From the NCBI GenBank assembly GCA_039105265.1, contig JAPFFF010000051.1, positions 62,001-126,000 on the forward strand: a DNA stretch of 64,000 bases, in the 5' to 3' direction. The notes beneath the pieces were generated by a model. That model saw only the letters and a list, made by a program, of their open reading frames with translations, ran no database searches and had not been told where the DNA came from. This DNA comes from Tritrichomonas musculus (lineage: Eukaryota > Parabasalia > Tritrichomonadida > Tritrichomonadidae). Shown piece after piece: positions 31,101 to 43,200 of this stretch; position 1 is the first letter of the stretch; each line of letters opens with the position of its first letter. Both the position numbers and the translations under genes were made by a program.

Positions 31101-32270
31101 AATTAGTCGCTCAAATTTTTCAGGAATTTTTGTGATTTTCGGTATTGAATACTCATCTTTAAATGAGATTAAGACATCCTTATAAAAATAAATCTCTTTT
31201 ACATTTCCAATGTGTGGTTCAAATGAATGAAATAGAAGATTGAATGGAATTTTTTGTGGAATATGAAACAGCAAATTCAAGTAAATGTTTCTTATTGACA
31301 AGTTTTCTTTTGATGGTGTATCAAATCTCATGCAAAATGTTTCTAATAAAGATAGAGATTCTTTGATCGTTCCTTTCTTCTGTACAATTTGACTTATTTC
31401 TGAAAGTTCCGTCGGGATACTCAAAATTTCATTCTTTAGAATTTCGTCAACTGTCGTTTCCTCGTTTTCGTTTTTTAATTTTATATCATTAAAAATTGGC
31501 AACAAATCTTCATTAATTAACTTCGTAAAAATTTTGGTGATGTGACCAGTTTGATTGATATCGTCAGTTCTTTTTGGTTCGTCTTTTGGATTTAGTTTGA
31601 ATGTAAATATTAAATTATAATACTTATCAATTAATAGGTCTTCAAATGATGATGAATTTATTTTAGATTTCATTTTTTCATATCGTTTATCATTTTGAAT
31701 TATTTGAATAAAATTAAAAATTCTTTGAAAAACTGAAGAAACAATGGATTCAATGTTTCTGACTGAACGAAGCAAGTCGATGATTTGATTAAGTACTAGA
31801 TTAAGATGAGTAATGTCCGATATTATTTCATCATAATCGATATCTTCTTTTGTGTCATTTGCTATTTGAAATGTAATCAATTTTTCAATTAAATTTTGAA
31901 CGATGGCTATGTTATCAAAATTTATTTTTGGTGGAAGGTTTATTTCAAGGATATCGATCTTAGTTAAAAGTTCGTGTATTTTTCCTAATAGAATTGATGA
32001 TTTTTTGGACTTGTCTTTGATATTTTTATCTGATATAAAGATCGAGAAATAATCAATTTGCTGTCGAATGCCAAAATTAGGTTTCTTTGTACTTGTTTGA
32101 TCATTTGGTATTTCAGAAATGATTTTTTTAAGTTTTTCACAATCTTCTTTGAGATGATTTTGAAATGTAGAATATGATTTTAGCCTATCACTGTGGGGAA
32201 TATCTGAAATTGTCTTATCATTATTAAATGAAGCATAACATATGTTTGCTTTTTCAGATTTAAGCTTCAT
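28138..32270 (-). pseudogene. Kinase-like (pseudokinase) host gene with a frameshift
   Basis: Minus-strand gene of ~1380 codons in two adjoining frames: 29631-32270 (879 residues) and 28138-29499, with the second frame open from just past a T7 run (TTTCTTTTTTTA near 29750). Similarity between the frames shows that they were one gene. A kinase-like domain lies at about residues 490-700 of the first frame: catalytic-loop YHGNLSNKFILIN (Asn where active kinases have Asp), no DFG, but an intact YYRAPEF, a DIYAFGVLMFEI helix, and a final EKCMKKSSEERYSSFKDLIEDI. It is therefore a pseudokinase of the trichomonad TKL-like expansion. Downstream, a module IIPxCSLGSFI...IGLY occurs twice, and a second module (IxxIxxSxxMN...TYPxxEExFxxI...F) also occurs twice. 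The frameshift may be real or a homopolymer error. Confidence 0.65.
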
Positions 32271-32423
32271 TAAATATCTTGATTATATTGAATCTAAGAT
32301 TCTGAACTTTTTCAATGTCTTGTTTTTCTTAAAATTTTGGAAAATTTTTAAATTTAAAAAAACTTTTATTATTTAAAAAGTTTTTAAAAAAAAATAAAAT
32401 TATCAATGAGCATTGTTTTATTG

Positions 32424-33034
32424 CAGGGATGGTTACCGTTACTAATCGGTATACATTTAAACGTTCTCTACCGTACCAGTATTACCTTTAAAACTGCCAG
32501 TATATGGTAATACCAGTACACTTACCGATTTACCGGGAGAAATGTTACCGGGAATGAAGTGAAGCTTTCAGTAAAACATCGGTATTTATTTTTTGATGAT
32601 ATTATAAAATACTTTTCAAAAAATCATTCTAAATTAAATATGTTTGATGCTTGTTATAATGTCAAATTAGAATACCAGTTTCATTATATAATTTTATTTT
32701 ATTTCATTATATAAATTCTATTTTATATTTAATTATCTTAAGCCTAAAAAAATATTCAATGTCATAGCTTAAAATTTTAACTAAAAATTATAATTATTGT
32801 ATAGCTTAAAATTATAATTATTATATCAATATAGAATTACCGGTAATTACCAGTAATCATAAAAAAATACATTTTACTACTTTTATGAAAAAAATCGGTA
32901 CGAAATTTTTACCGGCGGTTATTTTAAACGTATTTATCGGTATATACTTAATACTCCAAAAAAAATACCAGTATTTACTGCTTACCAGTAGCATTCCGGT
33001 AAACGGTAAAAACTGATCCCGGTAGCCATCCCTG
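32424..33034. mobile_element. Non-autonomous hAT-like transposon (611 bp)
   Basis: Terminal inverted repeats CAGGGATGGTTACCG and, at the other end, CAGGGATGGCTACCG (14 of 15 identical). It is flanked by a perfect 8-bp target duplication TTTTATTG at 32416-32423 and 33035-33042. Start CAGGG and 8-bp duplications are the hallmark of the hAT superfamily. The interior has many TACCGGT/ACCAGTA subterminal motifs and no ORF. It depends on a transposase elsewhere. Confidence 0.9.
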
Positions 33035-33085
33035 TTTTATTGACTATGATAAATTATTACAAGTAAATAAATTCATGAAATAAAT

Positions 33086-33088
<3 letters not shown>

Positions 33089-33128
<40 letters not shown>
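33089..33128. repeat. (TA)n microsatellite
   Basis: About 20 uninterrupted TA units between AAATAGA and AATAATTG. Confidence 0.9.
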
Positions 33129-33133
<5 letters not shown>

Positions 33134-33786
33134 TTGTGGGTATAAAGTGGTTCGAGATGAAGATAAAATAAAGTAAATGAAATATGTAAACACAGTAAAA
33201 AAGATTTTTGCTGTTATAATTTCCTGTGGAATAGTTAAAATGGTGCATGCGAAAAAAATATTAACCAGCCCTTAAACATTAAATGTGTTTATAAAAGATT
33301 CAAGTACTGTATAAAATTTAAAGTATTTGAAATGCAAGAAAATTAATTGAATTTTTGCTTTATTATGTTCTATTGTAAAATTTTACCAACATAGATATTT
33401 AATTGTAAAATTTCGGGAATGATTAAATTAATTATTTGAAGCGGAAAAAATAGCGAATTGCTTTGATATCAATTTTGATGAATCACAAGGGTTCACTCCT
33501 GATTTTATAATGGCCAAAGAAAAATCCGTTTTTTGAAATAGTTAACAAAATTATTTCACCTTTATGATATTAAGAAATCAATGCTCAAATCATAGAAATA
33601 ATAAAGAAACTTTTTTTAGCTCTGCTATTTTGAAAATTGAGAAATAAATAATGACAGCTTAAGATGAAAATAGCATGCTATTTTTATAAATCATCGCATT
33701 TTTGCCCTTCGGAAGCTTTAAAAACTACGTTCTGTTTAAACTTTTTCAATAAAATAGACCAAGAAAAAAAATCAATTACGTTTTAC

Positions 33787-33918
33787 CTGGGATTTTCTGT
33801 CCACAAAATTTTCTGTCCGTTTCTAACTTTTTGAAACAAAGCGTCACTTTTGGACAGAAAAATTTTGGATATTTTTTAAAACGTTTTGAATGAAATCCGT
33901 TTGGACAGAAAAGCCCAG
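33787..33918. mobile_element. Tiny non-autonomous transposon (132 bp)
   Basis: Ends CTGGGATTTTCTGTCC and, inverted, CTGGGCTTTTCTGTCC (15 of 16 identical), flanked by a perfect 8-bp duplication CGTTTTAC at 33779-33786 and 33919-33926. TTTTCTGTCC occurs again just inside the left end and, inverted, near the middle. The 8-bp duplication suggests a hAT-type transposase acting in trans. Confidence 0.85.
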
Positions 33919-34030
33919 CGTTTTACGATTACGTCTACGTGAAAATAATTAGAATAAACTAAGTTTTTTAATTTGTCCCTTCTTATCGTCTTCTCAAATT
34001 AGAATAAAGCTAAATATTTTTTTTTAGTTA

Positions 34031-34121
34031 TAATGGCATGATTACTTTCATTCATCTCAGGTTGAGGCTCCCGCTATTACCTTAACCAATTGGGCTTAGC
34101 CCTCAAAGGCTCCCAAAGCTA
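34031..34121 (-). other. tRNA-like, SINE-like fragment
   Basis: The minus strand reads GCCCAATTGGTTAAGG, resembling a box A, then CCTGAGATGAATGAAAG, which may be a decayed box B, ending near an A-rich tract. This resembles a tRNA-derived head followed by an A tail, but the cloverleaf cannot be completed. Confidence 0.2.
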
Positions 34122-36847
34122 TTTAAAATGCATTTTCCCTGAATAAATAACTTTTTTATATTCTTTTTTTTTTATTTTCATCTTCTCAAAATTGAAAGAT
34201 ATGGTATTTTTAAAAAAACAATTTGTCCCTAGTTATCGTTCTACTTTCTGAAGACTCATAGAAAATTTGAATTAAAAACTCTCAATTTTTTTGTGAATAA
34301 GGTAATAATTAAAAAACTTAGTTTACGTCTTTTTTAGAAAAAGTTAATAAAAAGTTGCCTTTGAACAAGAAAAATATTGATCTTTAAATATTAATATTTT
34401 GTCCTTTCATATTCGAGAGCTCTAGCTTAGAGGTTAAATTGAAAGTTTTAGAATTGAAATATTTACATTAAAATTGAGAACTTATCGTCATTTTCATATT
34501 GAAAATTAAAAACTTAAATAGCAAAAAATTGACGGACCATCTAAATAAGAGAAGGATATATAATATACATATTAGATTTATAAAGGTAACTATAAAATAA
34601 TTTCTAATTTTTATGCGTAACGATTTTTTGTGTTTTTATTTTTTTGTTTTAACCCAAATAAAGGCATATCAACAAAAAAAAGCTCTCAAAAAGTGAAAGT
34701 AGAAAATAAGATAAGTCCAATTATAAAAGATTAATATAAAAAAGAAGAATGTATTTATGATCTTTGGAATCCAATTATTTAGTTTGTACAATAAAAATTA
34801 ATAGTTTTTAGGTAAAAAACATCAATTTTGATTTTTTATTTTATCAACTCTATAGAAATATAATATCCAAGATTCTTTACATTTATAACGTAATAATATT
34901 AGCAAATTACTAATGGTTTTTATGATTACTCTATACATTCTTTAATTATCTAAACATAAAACGTCTTATTTTCAAATAGCTGAGATACTAATAATATTTC
35001 ATTTTATAATCAAATTAAAACAGCCATTTTAATAATTATATTGGGATTTTCTTTTATACGTTTCAATATACACTAATATTATACTTTCAATTCAATTGAT
35101 AGTTCATTGAAAAAATAAAATATAATTAGTGCTCAAAATATGATTTTTAGAGGATTTATAGAACTTATGATAAATTCATTTCATTTTACTGTAAAATTAT
35201 ATAAAAAAAATTTTGAAATAAATCATTTTTTATTTTTACCGATCGAACTTTTTCAAATAATTATATTTTAAATAAATATTTGAGAATATTAGAGCAGAAA
35301 TTTATTTTGTTGATTAATAAAAATTATATACTTCTTTATTATTAATCAAATAATGATTTTACCTACTTTATAAAATCAAAATAAAATATTTTAAAATAGT
35401 TATTTTAAATTTTTTGTGACATGCAAATATAATTACTTTTATAAATTCATAATTAATATCTAAGTATATTTATATCAAATAATAAATTTTTGATAATTCA
35501 ATTTCCAAGTTATAAATAAAACATATTTATTCTTCTCAAATTGAAAGATTATTCAATTAACCTTCTCTCAAATTGAAAAGCTATTCAATAAAAATTCTCT
35601 CAAATTGAAATGGTATTCAATCTTGATCTTATCAAAAATGAAAGAGAATTCATTTTTCAATATATCAAATTTGAATATATCTACTTTTTGAATTGAAGAT
35701 ATTGAGTTAAAAATGATGATTTGAATGAAAACTAAAAACTGTATAGAAGTTTTCGTTTGCTCAAGAGGAAAAGTTTTAATATACATCATTTAAATCTTAT
35801 ATTATCATTTTCAAAAAAATTTATCGAGTAGAATTTTGGTTGACATGCCTCTACCCAAATTATTCAATTTTTCCACACAATTTATAATGATTCAAAATGG
35901 TAAACTAAAAACTGTTTTATATTGTTTTAAATAATTTAAAAATAAAATGATAAAATAGTAAAATGTTTTTCAAATTAAATAATATTATTTTTGATTCTTC
36001 ATAAAATAAAAAAAATTTATTCGCATTCAAAAAGTTTCATTAATACTACAAATCAAAAAATCGTTATTTTACGAAAAAAGACGTTAAAAAGACGTTTATA
36101 GTATTTGTGATGTAAAAAAAATAAGGCCTATTCACAAGAAAATCAAAGAATTTTTTTTTTGATTATGGATGAAGAACATATCAGAGTATACATAGAGATC
36201 AGAAGATAATTTTTTGACCTAAACTGTAAATTGATAATCTCTGAAGGACGTTATGTTCGAAAAAATAACATTTAGACCTAAACTGTACATTGATTTGTTT
36301 TGCTAAATTTAGTATGAATAAAAAAATCCAAAAATTCGATTTTTTGGCTTTTACATAAAATGAAAAAATAGATAACCTTATGTTTTAATATAAAACTATT
36401 AACAAATAAATATATATTATATTTGTTATAATAAATTCAATAAAGATGTGAAGATATTTATGTTTTTCATAGTATCAGTTTAATGTTCCCTCAAAAAATT
36501 GAACAATTTTTTAGCATTTAAAATAAAAGGTTGTAAAATGGAATATGTTAATTTTACACAGAAATATTTCAATAAACTATCGGAATTTTTTTATTAATGA
36601 ATTATTAGAAATAAATAGTTATTTTGGTGTTATATCTTTTCTTTTATATTTCTCATCTAAACATTTTTATTCACAAATTTGAAAATTTTAGATTCATTTT
36701 ATTTGTATTTTTCTGTAGAAAATCGTTAATAATTTGGCCCGAATCATTATTTAAGGAATGTGGAAGTAAAAAAGCATATCTACCAATTTAAAAAAATCTG
36801 TAATACTTTTATTATTTTTACAAAGTGTACTTGTGCTATATTCAAAT

Positions 36848-36886
<39 letters not shown>

Positions 36887-36893
36887 GGGTTCA

Positions 36894-38125
36894 ATGTTAA
36901 GTTTTTTCTCAAAATATAAGATACACTGCTCAAAAAACAAATATCTTGATATATCAACTTTAAAAATGATATATATTAATAAAAATAACCGGAAATTTAA
37001 TTTTACAGTAATCCCAAATGGAGTAGAAGCAGAACCTACTTTAACATTGATAAATATACCTTCAAATGATTCCGTAAAAAGGATATTAGTGAAGTTAACT
37101 CCTTATAAATGGACTACACCTTTTGGTTTTCAAGAAAGAGAGATAAATTTATACTGGAATCAACCAGAAAACCATAGGAATTTCTTAACTGCTCAATATT
37201 ATAAAATTGAAGATGCATATGGTCTTGTTGAAGTTCATACAAATTCTAAGCTAACTAGCATAAATAAATGTGGTGGAAACGTAACACATTACATCAACTA
37301 TGAAAATTCTATTGTTCCATCAGAGAATCCTAAATATGACGTTGTAGTTGTCCTCCCCCTTGTTATGACGTTCCCTATTTTCAGCACTTCTTAGATAATG
37401 GAGCTCCCCAGTTTTCTTTGATGCATTTTGCAACAAATTTTGATCCAAATAAAACTGTTATTTGCTTAAGGAATTGGAATACACAAATGATCCCTTTCCT
37501 CCTCGCTCGGTATGGTTTCATGAAAGTAGTTTCTGGTGAAAACGACATTTCAGTAAAAACACTCATCATACTCCGTGTCAGTCCAAAGGTGCACCCAATC
37601 TTAAACAAAGATTTCAATAATCGTCTCCATCTCAATCATTCAATGCCTGCTGATCTAGTTATTCTTGTATCAAGGAGTCATGGAGATGGATCAAAATCTT
37701 CAAGAATGATAGAGAATCAGAACGAGTTAGAGGATGTTTTAAAAGAAGAATATAAAGATAAATTCATCGTTTTTCACCCGACAAGTGCGAAACCTGCAGA
37801 AGCCATCTCTCTATTTGAAAGAACTTGGATGATAATTGGATCTCATGGGGGAGGACTATATCATGCTTTTTGGGCAAGAGAAGGAACTAATGTTGTCGAA
37901 ATCATGCCAGAAACTGAAGATGGAAGATACCACGGGCAACGTGATTTTAAAGCTGGAACAGGCATTGCTCACAGGCGCTTTCATATCAATTCTCGAAATT
38001 TACAACAATATTTCTTTAGGTATGTATTTTACTGTGAGAGTAGTAACTATAAAATAAATGCTACCGATTTTATTGAATGGTTAAAAGCAGCTCTAGCGTT
38101 TTTAGAAATCAATAACATTTATTAA
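36894..38125 (+). pseudogene. GT61-type (DUF563) glycosyltransferase, copy 2, frameshifted
   Basis: Same gene as 24305-25539. Here the N-terminal half is open from the ATG at 36894 through ISTLKMIYINKNNRKFNF and VKLTPYKWTTPF, because both A runs are one base shorter than in copy 1. The break is instead a C run at 37355-37359, one base shorter than in copy 1 (24768-24773), after VVVVLP; the C-terminal half with RTWMIIGSHGGGLYHAFWA is open in the other frame. The two copies are thus broken at different places, so the gene was probably intact before the duplication. The preceding T run is ~32 bases. Confidence 0.75.
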
Positions 38126-38866
38126 ATTAATTAAATATTGAATTCTATTCAATTCAAGCACATTCATTGAAGTGTAGCTCTATTTTATAGATTTTAATAT
38201 AGTTTAATTTCAAAGCAGTAGCTCTATTTTTTCGAATAATGATTTCTTTTGGACAAAATAAAAGAGCAAAATACTTCTATCTTATTTTTTTTCTGTTTGA
38301 TGATTCAGAATTTAGATTTATAATTATAATGAATTTTCAACTGGCAAAATTAACTGAAACTTGATGTAAACAAATGGGCCCCTACTCAATATTCTGGGAC
38401 TTTTTGGGACTTGATAGGATTTTATTTAATATTATTATGATGTATTTAATTCAATCAAATTATATTTAATAAATCAGTGTATAATATCAGATTATATAAA
38501 TATTTATTAAGATATTTATATTTTCAAGTAATGTAAAACCCCTTTAAGAGTATAATATGAATACTAATATCTGGATAAATAAGTAGTATATAAATATTAT
38601 ATTATATATTCAATGATTATGATTTTTTCTAACCTAAAATATTATGCTATTAAATAAAAAACAATTTTTCTTTGTTGAATATTTATAAAAAAATAATTGA
38701 ATAAATAATTGAATAAATAATTGCTTTTTTGAATAAATAAAAAAAGGAATTATTTGAAATAAACTTGCCGTTTCTATGAGTTTTATCAAATTTTTCTTCT
38801 CAAAAAAAATATCTACAATTGAAAAATTGAATATACTTACAAATATTAGAATATCATTTTTCTAAA

Positions 38867-39049
38867 ATGAAAACAGTGATAGCAGAAGATAAATACATAT
38901 ATAATAATAATATTTTTAATAACGAATTAACCAATAATAAAAGAAAGTATTTCAAAGCGTGTTCTCGAATTAAATTGATTTTTTTGAGAGGTTTTCACCA
39001 ACTCGGTGTTTCTCATGCAGTGAAGAAAATTAAAGCTTTCCATTTATAA
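38867..39049 (+). CDS. Small basic ORF, copy 2
   Basis: 60 residues, MKTVIAEDKYIYNNN...HAVKKIKAFHL, whole from ATG to stop. Basic, helical, without a recognised domain. It lies ~740 bp after the glycosyltransferase and 24 bp before the Polinton's left end, so its 3' untranslated region is interrupted by the element. Confidence 0.4.
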   Translation: MKTVIAEDKYIYNNNIFNNELTNNKRKYFKACSRIKLIFLRGFHQLGVSHAVKKIKAFHL

Positions 39050-39073
39050 AATAATATTTTCTTTAGAATAATG

Positions 39074-39688
39074 CGTCGTATGTATTTACTGTGATTTTAG
39101 ACCTTCGGTCTAAAACCCCAGTAACTCAATAATTTAAAGCCAAAAATTAAAACCCGAACATATTATTAAATTTACAACACCACTAATTCATCACCCCTTC
39201 ATAAATGATTTTCATAAATTTCATCCTCAAATCTCAAAAGTCAAAAATTGAAAACATAAATTTTATACGTAAAGTTGCAAAAATGCATTAATTGAGAAAT
39301 CATTCAAATCATAAAATTCGTTAGTAGCAAAAATGCAAAAATGCATTAATTGAGAAGTCATTCAAATCATAAAATCCGTTAGTAGCAAAAATGCAAAAAT
39401 GCAAGCTGCAAGAAATGCAAAATTGAATGAAAAAATGCATTAATTGAATATGATTTAACGGTTATTATTTGCAAAAATTTTTTAAAAATCCGTTATTTGC
39501 AAAAATGCATTAATTGAATACTCTCACAAATCGAAAAAATTTTATAAAATACGTTATTTCGGCAATGTCTGCAAATTTGAATACTCACATAAATCGAAAA
39601 AATTTTTATAAATAAACGTTCACCACTAATTATAAAATTATTTTATCATTTATTTTTATATCACATGTCTCAAAAAAAATAAATCTAA
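39074..39688 (+). repeat. Left terminal inverted repeat of the Polinton
   Basis: About 615 bp, mirrored at 57353-57967 (x pairs with 97041 minus x). It carries a perfect 9-bp hairpin near the tip (39095-39115) and several copies of AAAATGCATTAATTGA further in. No ORF. Confidence 0.9.
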
Positions 39689-39725
39689 TTTTATTTTAAT
39701 TTAATTTTTTATCTAATATAAAAAT
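39655..39725 (+). promoter_or_regulatory. Promoter cassette before the 160-residue gene
   Basis: TTTTTATATCACATGTCTC, an A-rich spacer, AAATCTAATT, a T-rich stretch, then TTTTTTATCTAATATAAAA directly before the ATG at 39726. The same arrangement precedes the polymerase gene. The TCTAATATAAA part resembles a trichomonad initiator. Confidence 0.5.
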
Positions 39726-40208
39726 ATGACTAAATCAATTGTTGATGACAAAATGAATAAATTATATAAACAAATTAATAAATATTATAAAACAATAAAT
39801 CGTAAAATGTTAAAACAAATTGTAAAGCGTACTGATGAAATAACAGATTTATATTATGAATATGTAAATCCTGATATGAATGATAAAGAGAAGCGACAAA
39901 ATGAAAATGCTTTATTGACCAAAAGAATTTTAAATAATGAAAAGTGTAACGAAGTTTGTACATTTAACGGTGTTTTAACTTTCATTTGCGGAATTTATCA
40001 TTTTCTTTATGCTTACGAAAACGAACCGAATAAATTATTCCATCATTGTAATATTTGGGATTTCGTGCATTGCACACTTCATGAATTCGATATGGAAAAG
40101 AAATTTATGTTTCTATTTAATGATGAAAATATACCCGAAACGGTTGAAAGATTTTTAAATATTGACGATTATGAAATAATGGAATTATTAAAATTAAATT
40201 TTAATTGA
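39726..40208 (+). CDS. Unknown Polinton protein, 160 residues
   Basis: ATG start right after the promoter cassette. Basic helical N-terminus (MNKLYKQINKYYKTINRKML), then an acidic, mixed C-terminal half with FNGVLTFICGIYHFLYAYEN. No signal peptide, and at most one weak hydrophobic helix. It is the first gene at the left end and is followed by polymerase B on the same strand, both with near-identical promoter cassettes, so it may be expressed early with the polymerase. A terminal-protein or replication-accessory role is conceivable from position only; no sequence evidence for it. Confidence 0.55.
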   Translation: MTKSIVDDKMNKLYKQINKYYKTINRKMLKQIVKRTDEITDLYYEYVNPDMNDKEKRQNENALLTKRILNNEKCNEVCTFNGVLTFICGIYHFLYAYENEPNKLFHHCNIWDFVHCTLHEFDMEKKFMFLFNDENIPETVERFLNIDDYEIMELLKLNFN

Positions 40209-40214
40209 ATAATT

Positions 40215-40288
40215 ATTTTTATATCACATGTCTCAAAAAATAAATCTAATTAATTTTTATTTTTTTAATTTTTTATCTAATATAAAAT
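40215..40288 (+). promoter_or_regulatory. Promoter cassette before polymerase B
   Basis: Repeats the order and most bases of 39655-39725: TTTTTATATCACATGTCTC, AAATCTAATT, T-rich stretch, TTTTTTATCTAATATAAAAT, ATG. The inner part of both terminal inverted repeats also carries the TATATCACATGTCTC part. Confidence 0.5.
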
Positions 40289-43200
40289 ATGTCGTTAGAT
40301 AACACGCCAACAAATAAATTAATTGAGTTATCAAATTTATTATATAATGAAAATTTAACAATTAATGATTGGAAAAATGAATTTGATAATGAAAATGATT
40401 TACGTGAAAATTTAATTGAAATGCTAGTTTCAGATATTTTAAATAAAGGATATGATGGAGAAAATAATTATAATTCCATGTATTGGTTCGTGAAAGGTTT
40501 AAATATTCCATCACCGAAACCACTTAAACGTTACATAGATTCAGATGATTATTTATTCAAAAATTTAAATAAATACAAAATTCATGATTCACTTGATGAT
40601 TTCAACCGTCAACGTTTACATGAAAAATTCAACCGTGATTTACATAAAAAAGATTCTTCATTTCTTGATGAATTAATGAAACATTCCAAAGATATTCGTG
40701 AATTTTGGAGAAGTGATTTATTATATAATTCACCGCCAGCTGATGCATTAAATGATGAGGAATTTTTCCCTGAAGAAAAACCAAAAGATATTAATTTACG
40801 TAATATTAAATCATTTAAAGAATGGCAAAAATTAGATGACGAACAACAAACATTAGTGGATGATATGATGAAATCATTATATAAAACACCTACTAATTGG
40901 GAAATTAATTTTGAACTTTTAAACAATAAAGGCAAAAAATTAATGTTTCCATTACTCAAAAATTTCTTTCAGGAATACATAGACCCATTACCAATGGATA
41001 AATACAAAATAGAATTTAAAGTTAAAGGTCAATGGCATTCTAAACCATTAACACCAGAAGTTTATAATAAATTAATGGAAAATTTCACTGAAGAACATTT
41101 TATATTCGACCTTGACGAAATACCTGCAGAATTTACGGGATTCAATAGTGGAGATAATGCAGATTTACCTGATTGGTCATTATTTTCATCATTAAGATTT
41201 TCAAAATATTTGCATAAAGATAGGGTCCGTAAAGACGTCGGCGGTTCATTCTTTAACTATATAGCTAATGATAAAGTACCTAAAAAAGTTATTGAGTATT
41301 TAAAACGTCTTCAAATATTTGATTCATTAGTGGATGAAAAAGTAACTGTTCTTGAAGAAGCAAAAGAATTCACTCGGAGTTATTATGATAATTTAACTGG
41401 TGATTTAGAATATGAAACCATTGAAATTCCAGCAAAAATTACCAAAACAGCTAAACAACGTGAAGAATTAAATGATTGCTGCTTCGTTTATGCTCTCAAA
41501 CAAACAGGTTATTATTCAGATGATATTTTAAATCAAATACGATTAAGAATTAATAATAGGTATTTATCCCAAGGTTCAATTGAAAAAATATGCCAAGAGT
41601 TTAAGATACATATTAAGTTATCATATATTGATGACAGCAGCGATAGAAAAAATAAAAAGACAACGGTTCAACAATGCAAAAACAAAGTCCGTAAATCATA
41701 TTTGGGAGTCAAAGATGCTGAACCTCAACGAACCCATACATTTAACGTTTATGAAGACCATTATTTCATAGAAGAGAAAACACCATTTAGTACTTATTAT
41801 ATTAAACATTTAATTGAATGTACCGAGGATAAATTCGATAAAGAATATAATAGTGACCATTGGAGGAAAACCAGATATTATATTTCATCATCAAATTTAG
41901 TCCGTGAATTAATGAAGCAAGGATATTTTAATCCAATCACTTATGGACAATATCGAATATTAAAAACTGTTTTCTATCATGAATTCGATAAAGATTTAAC
42001 AAATATTAATTTAGAATATGAACCTGAATATTGCACAAAATTAATAGCTCCAAAAATTGTTAAAGAAAGTGAAAACAAAACAGACCCTACTTATTGGTAT
42101 GCGGACTTTGAAGCTGACGTTTCAGGTAATATTCATAAGCCATTTATGTGTGTTCTTCAATCACAAAATGGAAAAATTAATGAATGCTTTAAAGGTAAAA
42201 CATGTAATAAACAATTTCTTGATTTCTTACCTGATAATGCAGTTGTTTATTTCCACAATTTAGCATATGATTTTAGGATGTTTGCATCATTAGTTAATAT
42301 CAAAAATACTATAATTAAAGGAACAAAATTAATGAAAGCAAATGTTGAATATAACGATAAAAAGATTTTCTTTAAAGATTCATTGCCAATGTTGAATTGT
42401 AAACTTTCACAATTACCTTCTATGTTTAATTTGGGCATTAATGTTCAAAAAGAAATTTTCCCATACAAATATTACACACTTGAAAGATTAAATACCAACA
42501 AAGGAGTAATTAATGATGCAGGCTTAAATGAAGATCAAAAATGGACAACAGATGATTATGAATTATTTAAATCAAACATTGATAAAATCCCTAAATGTAG
42601 AATTGATGAAAACCATTTCGACATGTGGTCATATGCAGAATTTTATTGTAAACAAGATGTAAACATCCTTAGACTTGGATTTAATGAATTCAGAAATGGA
42701 TTTATTAAAGATTTCAGTATTGACCCTTTTAATTTCATTTCCATTTCTTCACTCGCTAATGAAGTATTTAATCAACGGGTTTATTATCCTAATGGTAACC
42801 TTTATAAATTAGGTGGTCATGTTCGTAAGTTTTGCTCAAAAGCTGTTTATGGAGGACGTTGCATGACTGCATACAATAAAAAATGGCATATATTAAAGCT
42901 ACTTTGTGATTTCGACGCTGTTTCATTATATCCTTCAGCAATGGCACGTTTATATACCGTTGAAGGTAGACCTGAAGTTATCAAACCTGAACAATTAAAC
43001 CTTGAATTCCTTTCAAAACAAGGTGCTTACATTGTCGAAATCAAAATTACTAAAGTTAATAAACATTATCCATTCCCACTCATTGTTCGTAAAGTAAATG
43101 GATTAAATCTTAATGACGATAACTTAAAAGAAGGTGAAACATTAAATATAATTGTAGATAATATATCATTAGAAGACCTAATCGAATTTCAAAAAATAGA

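Larger units (their letters stand above)
33129..36192. other. AT-rich intergenic region without a gene
   Basis: 3 kb with no supported protein gene. It contains the 132-bp transposon at 33787-33918 and a tRNA-like stretch at about 34031-34121. Around 35530-35660 a short motif (TTCTCTCAAATTGAAA) repeats three to four times. Confidence 0.6.

Noticed and set aside
33057-33248. ORF reading through the (TA)n run
   Set aside because: Produced by an Ile/Tyr repeat from the microsatellite.
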